Of a stretch of DNA of 64,000 bases, positions 46,674 to 60,900 are shown piece after piece. Source of the stretch: Fratercula arctica (lineage: Eukaryota; Chordata; Aves; Charadriiformes; Alcidae); the NCBI GenBank assembly GCA_947846985.1, contig CANTUZ010000003.1:59344096-59408095 (forward strand), read 5' to 3'. Numbering within the stretch: the first letter of the stretch is position 1; each line of letters opens with the position of its first letter. Made by a program: the position numbers and the translations under genes. Under the pieces are notes generated by a model. The model saw only the letters and a list, made by a program, of their open reading frames with translations, was not told the origin of the DNA and ran no database searches.

Positions 46674-49600
46674 ATGGACTCTGGGGACACAGCTATAGGG
46701 CAAAAAGCTACCTCAAGGTCTGGAGAAACTGCTAAAGTACCAAGTAGATGGAGGCAAGAACATTCAGCTGTTATTAAGATGAGCACTTTTGGCAATCAAG
46801 AAGTACAGAGGCAACCACAAATAGATCACGAGCAAATTGGAAACACAGCATCAGCACAACTTTTTAGTTCTGGGAAACTGGTATCGTCGAATGAAGCTGC
46901 ACAGCCAGTCACGGAGAAGCAATATCCACAGCATCGTCCAAGTCCTTACTCATGTCAACATTCACTTTCTTTCCCACAGCATTCATTGCCACAAGGCTTC
47001 TTGCACAACATAAAGCCACATCAGAGCTTGGAAGGCCCTCCGTGGCAGTTTCCTAGCCACTTGCAATCAGTTGCCTCAGAGGACTTGTTTCCTTTTCATA
47101 TGCATAGCCATAGTGGAGGTTTCTCCAGAAAGAAGATTTCAAGTTTGAACCCTGCATACAGCCAATATTCACAGAAGTCTTTAGAACAATCAGAAGATGC
47201 TCACAAAAAGGAGCACAAACCCAAAAAGCCTGGCAAGTACATTTGTCCTTACTGTAATCGGGCTTGTGCCAAACCTAGTGTACTTAAAAAACATATTAGG
47301 TCTCATACTGGGGAGCGACCATACCCTTGTGTTCCGTGTGGTTTCTCCTTCAAGACGAAGAGCAACCTTTACAAGCACAGGAAGTCACATGCCCATGCAA
47401 TTAAAGCAGGATTGGTACCTTTCACAGAGTCAGCAGTCTCTAAATTGGACCTAGATGCCAGTTACATCGATGTGGAAGCTGAAATACATTCAGATGGCGA
47501 GCAGAGCACGGACACTGATGAGGAGACCTCACTCCTAGTGGAAGGGTCTGACAAACTGAGCCCCGTCTCACAGCTCCCCCTGGACATCGCTAGCAGGAGC
47601 AGTTTTCACTCCTCCATGGAAGAGTCCTTGGTGGGGCCGATGAAAGTGCCCATTTTGATAATCCCTAAAAGCGGAATTCAGTTACCCAGTGAGAGTTCAC
47701 CATATATTGGCTCTGACATATTGCAAAACCCATCCTTAAGTACCAAGTCTGATGACTCTCATACAGTTAAACAACGACTTGCACTAAGACTGTCAGAGAA
47801 AAAAGGGCAAGATTCTGAGCAGTCGTTAAACCTCCTGAGCCCCCACAGTAAAGGAAGCACTGACTCTGGTTATTTTTCCCGCTCAGAAAGTGCCGAGCAG
47901 CAAATTAGCCCACCAAATACTAATGCAAAGTCTTATGAAGAGATCATCTTTGGGAAGTTCTACAGGATTAATCAAAGGACAGCACTAACAGTAGCCACAA
48001 CAAATCAGGAACACAGTTTAATGGGTAGAAAGGGCAAAGCAGAACCATTACCTCTTTTAAATAACAGATTAGATGTCAAGATGCTTGAGGAACATATTTC
48101 TCAGCTGACTCCAAATAAAGAAGAACTCATTGACTCCAGTAATTTGAGCACTATTAAATGTACACAAGTTTATCCAGGCAGCAATACAGAATCTAGACAA
48201 TCCCAGACCACCACTTCATCCATCAAAAGTGAATCCAACCTGTACCAAGCCAGTCAGCAGGGTGACATGCCCGTCCTTCTAGAGCCCCCAGTAGATTCTT
48301 CTCCTCTTATTAGAAGTAACTCCATGCCAACCTCTTCTGCAAACAGCCTAAGTATTCCCCCGTCTCTGAGAGGAAGCCATTCATTTGATGAGAAGATGAC
48401 TGGCTCAGATGATGTATTTTATCCCGGGACAGTGGGAATATCCCACCAAAGAATGTTGAGAAGACAGGCTGCCTTTGAACTGCCCTCTGTGCAGGAGGGA
48501 CACTCAGATTCAGACTATCATGGAAGACCAGGGAAAAATATCATTATTGCTTCCAGCAGACAGACAGCAGGTGACAAAGGACCATCCTTAAAAGAGAAGA
48601 AAGGAGACAAGACCTTTTATGACTATGATGCCAGTGGAAAGCACTACAGAAAGTGGGAAGAATTTGAAGCTCAGAAGCAGAACTACAGGGACTCACCATC
48701 CTTATGTGGGATGAACAAGGGGGGAGAGTACTTTGTTGATCCACTCGGACAGTCTCAGGCGGTGCCGCCCATGCTTGGAACAACTTTTGAAAACAGAAAG
48801 CGCAGGAAAGAGGAGAGTGTTGGAGATGAGGAAGACAGTCCCATGCTTTGCAGCAGTACGACTGGCACCACTGGGGGAATTCAGCCTTTGGACTTTGATC
48901 CCAAATCCCAAATTCAGGAAGTGCCAAGGAGTGGATTTGCCCTTCAAGGCCTGGAGAATGCTGCCCATTGCCATGCTGAGCGTTTTGAAATCTGCAGGCC
49001 TTACTTGCAGACTGGAAGCCCAGCAGCTTCTCTGGAAGACTCCTCCTTAACTGCAGAGCAAGAAAAGACTGCAGAATCACTAGCTAGAAAGCCTCCTGGA
49101 AATGTCATCTCTGTCATTCAGCACACAAATTCGTTGAGCAGGCCAAACTCATTTGAAAGGTCTGAATCTACAGAACATATTGCATGCCAGCAGGAAAAGA
49201 TCTATTCACCATCTGAAACATGTGAGAGCGAGATTTGTGAGTCTCCAATGAGCCCAGACCGAGCTCCACAAATGGAAAATGCTGACACCAGTAAGCCGTC
49301 TCCATCCCAGCAGCCTCAGCCGTATCACGTGCAGCCCAGGTTAGTTCGCCAGCACAACATACAGGTACCTGAAATTCGTGTCACAGAGGAGCCAGATAAG
49401 CCTGAGAAAGATAAAGAAGTGCAGAGCAAAGAGCAGGAGAGACCCACCGAAGAATTCCAGTGGCCCCAGAGAAGTGAAACCCTTTCTCAACTTCCAGCTG
49501 AAAAGCTACCACCCAAAAAGAAGCGTTTACGACTGGCTGACATGGAGCACTCCTCTGGAGAATCCAGCTTTGAATCCACAGGTACAAGCCTCTCTCGCAG

Positions 49601-51917
49601 CCCTAGCCAGGAAAGTAATTTGTCCCACAGCTCGAGTTTTTCAATGTCCTTTGAAAGAGAAGAGAATATGAAGTTCATCACGCCTCCCAAACAAGATGAG
49701 TTTGGAAAACAGTCTGAGTTTTTAACAGTTCCAGCTGGTGCTTACTCACTTTCCGTCCCTGGGCATCACCATCAGAGGGAAATGAGACGCTGCTCATCTG
49801 AACAGATGCCCTGTCCTCATGCTGCTGAAATCCCAGAGATCCGAAGTAAGTCCTTTGATTATGGGAACCTGTCTCATGCCTCTTCGTCTGGGACACCTAC
49901 TACGGCACTGTCTCCATCCCGAGAAAGGAAGAAATGCTTCTTGGTTCGCCAGGCTTCCTTCAGTGGTTTTCCAGAGATTTCTCAGACTGATCAGAGCACA
50001 GAACAAAGTATAAAGCAGGAGCAGATGGAACATGCACAGGCCGGTCTTCGCTCCTCCCAGCTTGCTTGGCATCACTCCCCTTCCTCTGTACTTCAGCCCA
50101 TTCAGGTAGATGACTCTGGAAAACAGGCTGTTGGCTCTTGTGCTCAGCTTAGTAATAGCTCATCCCACATTGCCCAGCAACAGGCTCTTCTTGCAGACAG
50201 CCCGGAAATGTTACGGACTCCCTTGATCCAACAAGCACCTTATATTCCTAACAAACATCCATCAGAGCAGCAGCAGCTATTTGCACATCAGGAAAAACTC
50301 CCATTTCCCCCTCTTCATAGCACCTTGTTTCAGTTCCCATATCCAGCTGTCTGCATGGTTCACTTACCACCATCTCAGCAGCCTGTCTTGTGGCAGTCGT
50401 GCACAGAGCCTCTACACTTCCAGCATCATTTTGTGCAACAGCTGCAAAAATCTTACGTCAAACAGCCTTTCCAAACAGACGTTCCTCCAAGTTATCACCT
50501 GGAACACGCGCCAGAGCTTATTGGAAAGAAACCAGCTGATTATGTGCACGCTAAAGAGCAAGCATACCAGCATTACTCAGGAACATCTGGGCAGTATTCA
50601 AAAAATACTCTTGCTAAGTACCAGTCAGACCATAGCATTAAACCAACAGATACCTCCTCTGAGCAGCATCTTCAGACAGATTTTGACTCCCCAGGTGACG
50701 GATCTGTACAGTCTTTGCCAGGAACAGTTGTTCCCGTCAGGATTCAAACCCATGTGCCATCTTATGGTAGTGTCATGTACACAAGCATTTCCCAGATCCT
50801 CGGACAGAGCAACAGTCCTGCGATTGTAATTTGTAAAGTTGATGAAACTGTTTCACAAAGAACATTGGCAACTAATGCAGCCATGCAAGGAATTGGATTT
50901 AACATAGCTCAGATGTTGGGTCAGCATGGAGGGCTGGAAAAATATCCTTTGTGGAAGGTGCCTCAGACACTACCACTCGGACTGGAGCCACCAATTCCCC
51001 TGTGCTTGCCTTCCAGTTCTGATATGGTTTCTACCTTGGGAGGAAGCAAACGAATGCTGTCACCTGCCAGCAGCTTGGAACTCTTCATGGAGACCAAGCA
51101 GCAGAAACGAGTCAAAGAAGAAAAAATGTATGGGCAGATAGTTGAGGAGCTAAGTGCAGTTGAGTTAACGAACTCGGATATAAAGAAAGATTTTCCAAGA
51201 ATGCAGAAGCCTCAACTAGTAAGGCAGAGCTGTGCTACTGAGCCAAAAGAAAGTCTGCCATCCATGTCATCCTCTTCACCACTGTCGTCCTCATCATCTC
51301 AAGATTTACCACCTGTCAGCATGGCAACAGCTGATGCTTTCCCATTGAGCAGGGAGAAACTTTCCAGTTTTGATTCCACGTCACCGGGGCAGAAGTCCAG
51401 TGGCCCTTCTGAAGGAAGAGACTCACCAGAGGAACTGGATGTGGATGAAACAGCCTCAGATATGAGCATGAGTCCACAGAGATCTTCATTGCCACCAGGA
51501 GAAATTCAGCCAGAAGACCAACTGAAACATCAAAAATTGCCTCTTGGGATGTTAGTCCAGATGTCATCCAATACCAGTGGGAAATTCACAGGCTCAACCA
51601 TTCTTCTGACAGACGTGGCAGATTTTCAGCAGATCCTTCAGTTCCCAAGTCTGCGCACTACTACTACTGTGAGCTGGTGTTTCTTAAACTATACAAAACC
51701 CAATTACATTCAGCAACCAACGCTCAAATCTTCTGTTTATGCTTCATGGTGTATAAGTTCCTGCAACCCAAACCCATCTGGGCTTAGTACAAAGACCACT
51801 TTAGCACTTTTAAGGTCCAAGCAAAAAAACACCACGGAAATCTACACTCTGGCTGCTATGCATAGACCTGGAGCTGGTAAACTGACATCATCAAGTGCAT
51901 GGAAGCAGTTTGCTCAG
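46674..51917 (+). CDS. HIVEP2: HIVEP2 giant coding exon (residues 1-1748)
   Basis: This exon encodes 1748 codons and ends in phase 0 at CAG|GTAAAT. The ATG at 46674 is chosen because the following residues match the family N-terminus and it has A at -3 and G at +4. Visible parts, in order, are a Ser/Gln/His-rich N-terminus; C2H2 finger 1 (C191, C194, H207, H211); a TGERP linker; finger 2 (C219, C222, H235, H239); an acidic stretch (about 265-284); a conserved [13 protein letters not shown] segment (about 394-406); the basic KKKRLRL motif (948-954), a likely nuclear localisation signal; a Ser-rich block (about 959-995); poly-Ser (about 1527-1543); and a Trp/Cys-containing conserved block with [12 protein letters not shown] (about 1660-1720). 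The frame also stays open upstream to 46503, which is treated separately. One giant exon carrying most of the protein is typical of vertebrate HIVEP genes. Confidence 0.96.
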
Positions 51918-54900
51918 GTAAATGAGAGGTTTTAATAAAATTAAAGTAATATATTTTTATTCGAGAAAATATCAGTAAACTATAAAATGTAAGTTAATTA
52001 TTTTTTAAAAAAAACCAAACTATTCCCATTGGGAAATCAGGCATGAGATCTTCCCATGACAACTTTTGAGCCTCAATTTACCCTTCTGCAAGCTCTGCTA
52101 CTTCTGCTGTCTCTGTCTCCATTTTCAAAATCAGGTGTAAAAAATTAGGCTTTTAAAGCCCTTCCTTCATATGTACCAGAGCCTGATACATTAACTCCTT
52201 TTATTTTGTCCTTTGTTTTTGCCACGTCCTGATTCAAACAGTATCAGACACAAACATCCATGCAAGCTCATAAGTAAAGATTAAGTTAAAATTGAGTAAG
52301 GATCTTCAGATCCATTTAATGTCTTTTACATACTGGCTCTTCCTCATGGACTAAGCATTAGATAATGGTGCCAGGGAAAATTCTGTAATGGCAATAAATT
52401 ACCTTCTAAGGCTTTTCCATCTCTATTTTCCATGATTTGTTTTCTGAGGAAAGATACGGTGCTGTCTTTTCTGTGGAGACTCTCGTAAAAATTTGTCCAT
52501 ACTGCCCCCTCTCTTATTGTCTTTCAAGTTAAATGGGGCAAATTAATTCATCATATAGAGTTGCACCAAAACGAGAGTTTGACTTTGACCTGGAATGTTA
52601 AAAGTACTTGAAATGAAGTGTGCATTTATTGTGTGCTCCGGCAGTAACACCCTTCCTTGACTTTGTTCTACAGATGAAACACGAGCCATTCTTCTTGTTT
52701 GGCAGCAAGCTTGAAAAGAAAGTAGTGGGGAATATTATAAAAGAAAGAGTAAAAGGAGACATTCATGGAGATAAAGACATTGCATCCAAACAAACTGAGC
52801 CGATACGAATTAAAATCTTTGAAGGAGGGTAAGAAAATGCAACTGGAAATTTCAAGCTCAGCTTGTCATTTTAAAGAGATTTGAAAATGAATATGAATGA
52901 ATTAGGATGTGAACAGTCTCCTGTATTCCTGCCATGTCTTGTAGCTCCCAACCCTCTTCTTTTTTGTGTGTATGTCAGTCTTAAAACAAACTGCAGGGTA
53001 CCTGTATACTTACTCTTGGCTCTGCTTCGCTATTAGGACAATTATATTTTCTGTCTGTGTGAGAGCACTCACTCAGAATTGTTACTTTCATTCCTTAGGT
53101 CCAAGAAATGGGTAAACAGTTACCATTTTGATATTTTCGACACCGTTTCTTTGTATTTAATGGCTCCTGTGAGGATATCTTTCCATTTTTAGACTGTGTA
53201 CCTCCACTCACTTGAAGGTGTTAGCTAGGCATGCTTGCTCTTATTCTTGTAATTTTTTTGTTATTTACTGGAGTTGGTTTTTGGAGGTAAAATGTAAGAT
53301 GACAACAAAGTCTATGGTATCTAAGCCTAATCCATAGATCTGTCATGTATGGTTGATAAAATAATGTTTAGTTTTACTATGGCCATCTATCAGTCAAGTA
53401 ATAAGAGAAACAACTAACAAAGAGAGGGGGAAAAGGAGACCTGAAAGCCCATTAGCATTGCTCTGAGGCTAATAAGGCTTGTTATAAAAAGCAAATGAAA
53501 TGGACACTTGTTTGCCTCTGCAGTACACTCTAAAATGGAAGATATTGTTTTACTTCTTTTACAGAATTCTGACATGATGCAATTAATTTGCCAGTTGTTA
53601 GTAGTGAATAGTCAGGTGGCTGAATAAGCTGTGTTTTTCAGTCTCACCAAACTCAAATGGTCTCACAGCAACTGCTTTATTGAGGGGACTAAATAGGTCA
53701 GGACGGAGATGTGAGAAATTGATACGTCCATTTCCTTCTCCCGTCAGTTTGTACCCTTTAAAATCTCAGTTGTCCTTCATTAACATGATGAGTTTTGGCT
53801 CCACTTGGATAGTCTCCATGAAATGAACATTGGCATTTCTCTGTAGTCTGCAACACTGAAGGAGCAGAGCCTACCTCTTGCCTGAAAGACTGAAAATATT
53901 ATTTTGGAGATTGTTATTGGTATGCTGGCCCAGACACTTTGATCCTGGCTGTTCTCTGTAGTTGTACATTGTCCTAATACCCAAACCAGTAGGCTGGCTG
54001 CACAAGAGCGACCCAAATTCAGGGGTGAGCCTAAACTTACAAGAAATTTAAGGAGTTGCTTCAACTCACACCCACTTTGAAGTATAACATTTTCCTGCTT
54101 CCCACTGTGTATCATTTCTGAATTTGGATCACCCAGCTGAAGATAGTCTGCACTGATGTAAGCTATGTGAATGAGAGGTCAGAAGAGTAAAAGTGTGTTG
54201 AGAAAAGCAATTTAAAGGAGGATTCAGATCAGTGTGAGCTGCAACAGATCACTCTATAAAACGCCTCTACCATCTAACACTTAGTTTAAGAAACTTTGTA
54301 TGTTACTTGCACGGCCTTAAGTTTCCCTGTACTCCAATAAGGTCTATAAAACTATTTGTGTAAAGGCATGTTATTCACAACTCACCTAGAAAAGTCTCCT
54401 AGTAGTACTTGGCTATGTTTTAGTACTTGGCTATCCTTTGAGTAGAACTTTAAGTAAGAAACCTTAATGTGCACGTTAATTTCTGGAGTTGGGGGTGGGA
54501 CAAATAATCTGTGCAATAGACTGGGAATTCCCCAATAGGAGCACATAATCTCAAAGCTACAGTGAATGAGATGATGTAGTATTAATGAGTCCTCTCTTTC
54601 CTTATAAATCATAATTTTATCATATATTCCATAGGAATTATTTGTGGAAGGGTAGATTCATTCTTTTCATTATTTTGGCTATTTTTAAAATTACTTTTAT
54701 TTTTATTTTTTAATATTCTAATAATTTAATATTACTTACATATTATAACTGTGTCTTTCGTTGTTTTCTGTCCTGACTATTGAATTTTCGCCCTCCTCTT
54801 CATTTTTTTGTTTGTGATTCTGAAAGCTGGTTTTTAACAAGGGTGGGTTTCCGTCTTGCTTGCTCTTTTTAGAGCTGTTCTGTCGCATTCTGTTCTGCTC

Positions 54901-57900
54901 TGCTCTCACCAAGCTCATCTTCGTATCATCTCAGCGTGCACAAGTGGTGCACTGAACTATGCAGCAAATGTCTGTCGTCTTTGTTTCACGTGTTCTCCCC
55001 TGGACAGGCAAGCCTGTGTGGTGATACCTTGTTTCAGCAGGCTATTTTCGTTTTGGTTTTTGTTCGTCCTGGGAGGTGGATTTGCCTAGGCTTCTCGGTT
55101 ACTTTTCTTCTGTAAGTGCGAAGAAGGCAATTGAGAATCCATAGTTAAGAAAGATCTGTGGCTGTCAGAGAGTTTGGTTTGTGGGAGCGCCTGTCCGCTG
55201 GGCAGGGAAGCGCAGTCGTGCAGCTGCCTCGTGCCAGGGGAGTGGAGGAGTGCTCCTATGGCAGGTGGGCAAAAAGCAAATAGACGGGGCCGGGGATGAG
55301 TGAAAAGCTGAAGGAACAGAATGAACGGAGCTGAGGCAAAGAGTAGATGTCACAGCACATCACCACCTCGCTGCACCAAAGCCCGTCGAGCAGTTTGTAA
55401 GCATCGCAGCAGAGGGGGTTTTGAAAGAAGACGCTAACAACCATTATTATTACCTCTGGCAGGTGGCTTGATTTGAATGAAATGATCTGAATCACAAAAT
55501 CTGCTTTCCATCATCTGTGACTGCAAAACCCTGATGGGATATGAAGCAATGTTCCTCAAAGAAAAGCAGCAATTTGAAGTGCGGTACTTCCTGCAGTACC
55601 GTCAGTCAGTTAGTAATGGCATGAAGTGAAAAGGAGGGACAGGGCAAACATGTCCACTCGTCTGACATCTGGCTTAATGACATTGTCAGCTGACAGCAAG
55701 AGTTCACAGTTTGCTTATGTTTGCTCTTTTATATCTATCGGTAATAGACTCTAATTGAGAATCCCCAATAAAATAACATTTTGGATAGAAATAGCAGGAC
55801 TCTGAGGCTTGTTAATGCTTTTTCACTCTAGAGTCCCATTCAAATCCAGCTCAGAGCAGCAGTGACCATAGTCCTTTTATGAAAGTTATGTAGTGGGAAG
55901 GGGAAAATTACTGAAAGCTTTGAGAGACACATGAGTTTTAATAACAAGTTCTAATATTACTGGGGGCTAGAAAGACAATCACCATAGACTCAGTCTTCTG
56001 GTGTTTCAGTTTTTGGACCAGGCCTTCTTTAAATGTCCAATTTGCCTGTGTCATTTCTCTTCCAGTCATTTTTATGGTGAAGTATACTTAGAGAGTCAAG
56101 ATCAGTTATGGCCAAGAACAATCCATATGAATGATGAAGAGACAGATCTTGTCTAATTGTCTTTGTGCCCAATGGGGTCTGACAGGTGACAGAAGCTGGT
56201 GGAATGAGGTCAGGCAGAGGAACAGTAGACGTGGTAGCAACAGAAAAGCGCATGTTATAACACAACATTTATCTTACAAGTATCAATCAGGGGTGATAGG
56301 GTAGACTCCATCCCAGCAAAATCAGACTGTAAGGAGAGATGAAAAGAAGATAAAATGGCAATCTTTCAAACAATGCTGGACATTTTTTCTGTCTGTGGAA
56401 GAAAGCCTGGAGGTAGTTGATAAAATAGTGGACAGAGAGATGACTAGGAGTCATTGGCATGTGTGTATGAAGGAGAACCTGGGAAGTGAGGCAGACAGAA
56501 AAGCAGAATCCCAGAAATGTTATACAAAAAAACCTGCTAGAGAGACTCCTAAATATTAAATGACATTAGACTATGCCAGTTTTGCCCATGGGACAATGAA
56601 GGAAAAGGGAGAGGGCTGACTTTATTGGAAAGATGTAAAAAACTGAATTTAGGCATCCACATTTGAAAGAGGAGCTGATGTGTTTAATAGATAACAAGAT
56701 GGACGTGAGAACAGGACGGTGTTTTGTGTGTTTCTAAGATATTAGCTTCAGTGTTTGTATTGCCAGTGATATAGCTGAACATATGGAAGAAGTGTTCATC
56801 TACGAAAAGCACACTTGAAACATGTTTCAGCTCTGTAACCCAAAAATTGCCACTTGCTTCTTGTAGAGTTATCATCACATTAACAGAATCTTTCACACAG
56901 TCCCTTATTTATTTAAAGTGCTGACTGTCAGTATATTTTGTGGGCTGTGCATCCGGAGGGTGACTGAAAGTACTTTGTGCTGCTTAGGAAGAGGATAATG
57001 GAGGACAGAGGGCAGAAAAAAATATTATTTCTCAGTTCTTGCAATTCTGAATTTTACTTTGGGTGAATGAGGATGAAATTCTCCTTCTAGGGAATGCCCA
57101 GTACTCTTCAAACCTCAGAACAGCCTGAGCAGATCCCCTGGGCCCCTTTAGATTTCAGCATTAACAATTTATCATGATATCACAGGCAATGTTCAGCTTT
57201 ACATAGATTTGCATATCTGATTTATTATCTAACTGCACACAATGTAATCAGCAAAAATAGCATGCAACTTATGCCTGTGCTAAGAAACATTCCTTTGACA
57301 GCTTTCTGCTACGTATGCAGGTTGGAAGTTTCCCATTTTATTTCTAAAGCAGCACGTACCTGAGTGAACTCAACTTGGTGTCCCTTAGGGAGGGATCCAT
57401 CTTTGGGAACTTCAGGCATCTGTGGTGTGAATGCGTACATCCTTGCTAGTCATCTACATTCTCTTTATGCTTAATGGGGAGAAACGAGCATTTCCAGGAT
57501 GTGATTTATCTGATCCCAAGGGAAAAATACACTAAAATGGTTAAATGAACTGTGCCGCAAAATGATGCTGTTTTCAGTGGTGGTGGATGCCTGCGTTGTA
57601 CAAGACCACAGTTAGCTGAAATAAATCCAACCTGCAGACTTGTATTTGGAGTTGTGCTGTGTCTATAGTATCTATAGCATCTCTATATATGTTTATACTG
57701 TTCTTGTACTGCAACCCTTTGGTCTCACATTGTTAAAACACATCGAGACCTGTGCATTCCCTGAAAGGCAAATACTTTGTGAGTTCCAGACTGAAAATTC
57801 AGTAGTTCCTATGGACTTCTGTGGATTTGTTGTGATGAGATATATACAGGATCAGATGCAGAGAGGAGATGTTTGTGTATGCATGTGACCTAGAGTCTGT

Positions 57901-60900
57901 GTGATTGAAATGCTTGCTCTCTTCCAACAGGTATAAATCAAATGAGGATTATGTCTATGTCAGAGGTCGTGGCCGAGGAAAGTACATTTGTGAAGAATGT
58001 GGAATTCGCTGCAAAAAGCCAAGCATGCTCAAAAAACATATCCGCACTCATACTGATGTCCGGCCTTATGTATGCAAGTTGTGCAATTTTGCCTTCAAAA
58101 CTAAAGGTACTAGACCCTTTTTGCTGAACTCTTGCCACTTCCGAAACAAATCATGAGCTATTTTGCCGTCTGGGATCCAAGTACCCTTTGCAATCAAGGA
58201 GAGAATTTTGATCAGAATAAAACTATTGCATTTATGTATATGGGACCTCATGAGAGAGGTTTTCTCTTCTGTTTAATTGATCCAGGGATTCTGTGAGACT
58301 CCAAGACTCCTTGGGTAGCTTCGTTAAGAGCTATAGGCTCTTGGCTGGTCCATCTGTCTGCAGAGAAAATCTAGTAGCATAAGAACCGCCCTTACAAATA
58401 ATACTTTCTGCCAAAATTGTTACATGGTGCAAATTTTAATTGCAGCAACACTTAAATGCTACCAGGAGAGTACACTTGTTATGACATAATGTAGAAGCAG
58501 AGCATCAGCTGCTGAGGAAAACATGCCTTCACAGGCTTTACAGTGGGTCAGTTTCAAGTTTATAAATAATGTATGTCTCCCAGATGGGCCACTCCATCCA
58601 CTGTGGCATTAATTATGAATAGAGATCTGATAGCTTGTGTTCACATGTATTTATCAGCACAGAAAAAAGCTTCCATTTGTCACCCTGAGGCCACAGATAA
58701 TGATATTCCTTGGAATTCAGATTTGCGTTGCAACTATCTCCTTAAAAGAAAAAAATCTTTTTCTTTGGTAGCATTTCTTTGTAGCACAGCCCAAATGAGC
58801 CTTACATTCTCAGTTTCTTAGCTTCCCTTTGCCAGACAAGGGAAATGGATTCTGGTCCCAGTGCGCTGAACTTACTTGAAGGGGGAGAGAGGAAGCTGAA
58901 GGAAATTTCTCCCAAGATCTCAGTGCAGCTTCATGGCTGTTTTGAGGATTGAGAATTGTAATAGTTTCCATGACTCCAGTACTTCTTCCTCTGCCAAAGA
59001 TGGGAATAGATGATGGATGGTAGTAGACCCATCAGCCTAATTTAAGATGAGAACTTTCATGGGGGTGTAGAGACAAAGACAAGGAGCTGCTCTTTGTAGT
59101 CCCAGTAGACAATCTGGTGAGCTGTTCTTGGATCATTGTTTACATTTGACATTGCTGGAGGAATGGGTCTTGAGGAGACACTTGAAGAAGGATTGTGGTT
59201 TTGCAGCTGTGTTCAGAGAGGACATTCCAGGCAGAAGGGATGGCCTGGAAAGAAATGTGAAATTGCTTGCTGAGGCTGGCATTTCTGGCAGAGAAGAAAC
59301 AGGGAGGAGGTAGTATGCTATTGCACAAGAAGGGCATGAGTAGGAAGAGCCTTCGAAGTACAAGAAGTGTTTAACTGGTGTTTTACTGCTTATGAGCAGT
59401 TGTCAGCCTCATTTCTATTGTTGCGCTTTTGCTGAGAACAGTAAATGACAGACCTTCAGAGGTACTTAGGTTTTCAGTGTACACCCTGAGCGTTTAGCCA
59501 TCCAGAGGCATCTGTGGCCAGGTTAGACTTGTCATGCAGTGCACTGGCACAATGAGAAACTCTTACTGAGGAAAGAATTATTTGAACTAGCTGGCACTGA
59601 TAGAGTAGAAGAGCCTGGCTTGTGAGCTTCTAAGCACACCTCCACTATCCAACAGAGTGGTACAGTGTTCCTGTTCCCAGGTTGCATGTGCCACATGCAC
59701 CATCTGGAGATGCTGGTTGGAGTCCCAGAAGCAGCATAGGTACATTCACAGAGTGCTTTCCTTGAGCTAAGAAGCACCATGTCTTGGTAGTGGGTTGGGT
59801 TTGCTTGTGCCATGCTTTCCCCATTGCGCGTTGCAAATGTGATTGAAGTCGTTAATGGATTAGAGCGATATTCTCATTTCTCCAGATTGTGCTTTGTGCA
59901 CGAGATTCTTTGCCATGAAATGTCTCTTGGGGCCAGTCTCAACCCAGTTTTCTTATCTGTGAAAAAACAGACCAAGACAGGCACTCCAGAAAGTCAATAG
60001 TCTACTGTTAGATTGCTCCCTCAGGGGAATGGGAGATCTGATTTCAAATCCCTGCTGTGTCTGGTACAGATCCGTACTCCAAAGCGGGGAGCTGAACTTG
60101 GATTTCCCACATCCCAGGTGAACGCTGTAAGTACAGCTCCTCTCAGTTCAGAGATTGCAGCATGATGGTGAACTTGCATAGAGAAGTCTCCCATAAATGT
60201 CTTTTTTGTGGGGTACTTTTGCTTCAAAGTGTTTCAAGCACACTGAACATTTGGAACCTACGTGTTGTACATGGGAGAGCCCTTAGCTTGAAGTGCAGCT
60301 GTGAAACTAGGAGTGTGAGCCCTGAACGGCTGGTGTGCATTGGACTTACTTTGATGTCCAAACAGTCTGCACATGTCACGGACACTGAGCCCAGGGATAG
60401 ATAATATCCAAAAGTGAGTTTTTTAGCTTGCTGGTGTGCCTAAATGTCATGTAGAAAATTGGAGACATGCCTATATACCTCTCAGGCCCTGAGTTTAAGT
60501 TTATTTGAAATACTTTTTTTTTTTTTTTGGCAGATATAAAAACCCACTCTCATTAAAATAGGCTCTGCGGGCAATGGGCTGGATGAGTCAGTCCTGTCTG
60601 TTGTGGTTGTTTTTAAACTAAAACCCCCATCTGCAGGATATCGGATTTAAGATACAACAAAACCTGACTTGGAGAGTGATCTTTGCTGTTGTCCATTAAT
60701 TAGATTAATCTCTGATCCGTAGGAAATCTGACAAAACATATGAAGTCTAAAGCACACATGAAAAAATGCCTGGAGCTTGGAGTATCAATGACATCCGTAG
60801 ATGATGCTGAAACTGAAGAAGCAGGTATGCCAGAATGATTTAATTCAGTTGGAATGGCCTCTGGAGTATGCAAATGACTCATTGCACTTTAGCGCAGTGG

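Noticed and set aside
48544..49080. 178-codon minus-strand frame and other frames inside the giant exon (for example 50281-50829 +)
   Set aside because: They lie wholly within the HIVEP2 coding exon in other frames and show no family resemblance. Long coding exons commonly produce such shadows.
59128..59313. Exon-like frame within the intron splitting finger 4
   Set aside because: No good flanking splice sites, and its inclusion would break the established phase between 58106 and 60723.
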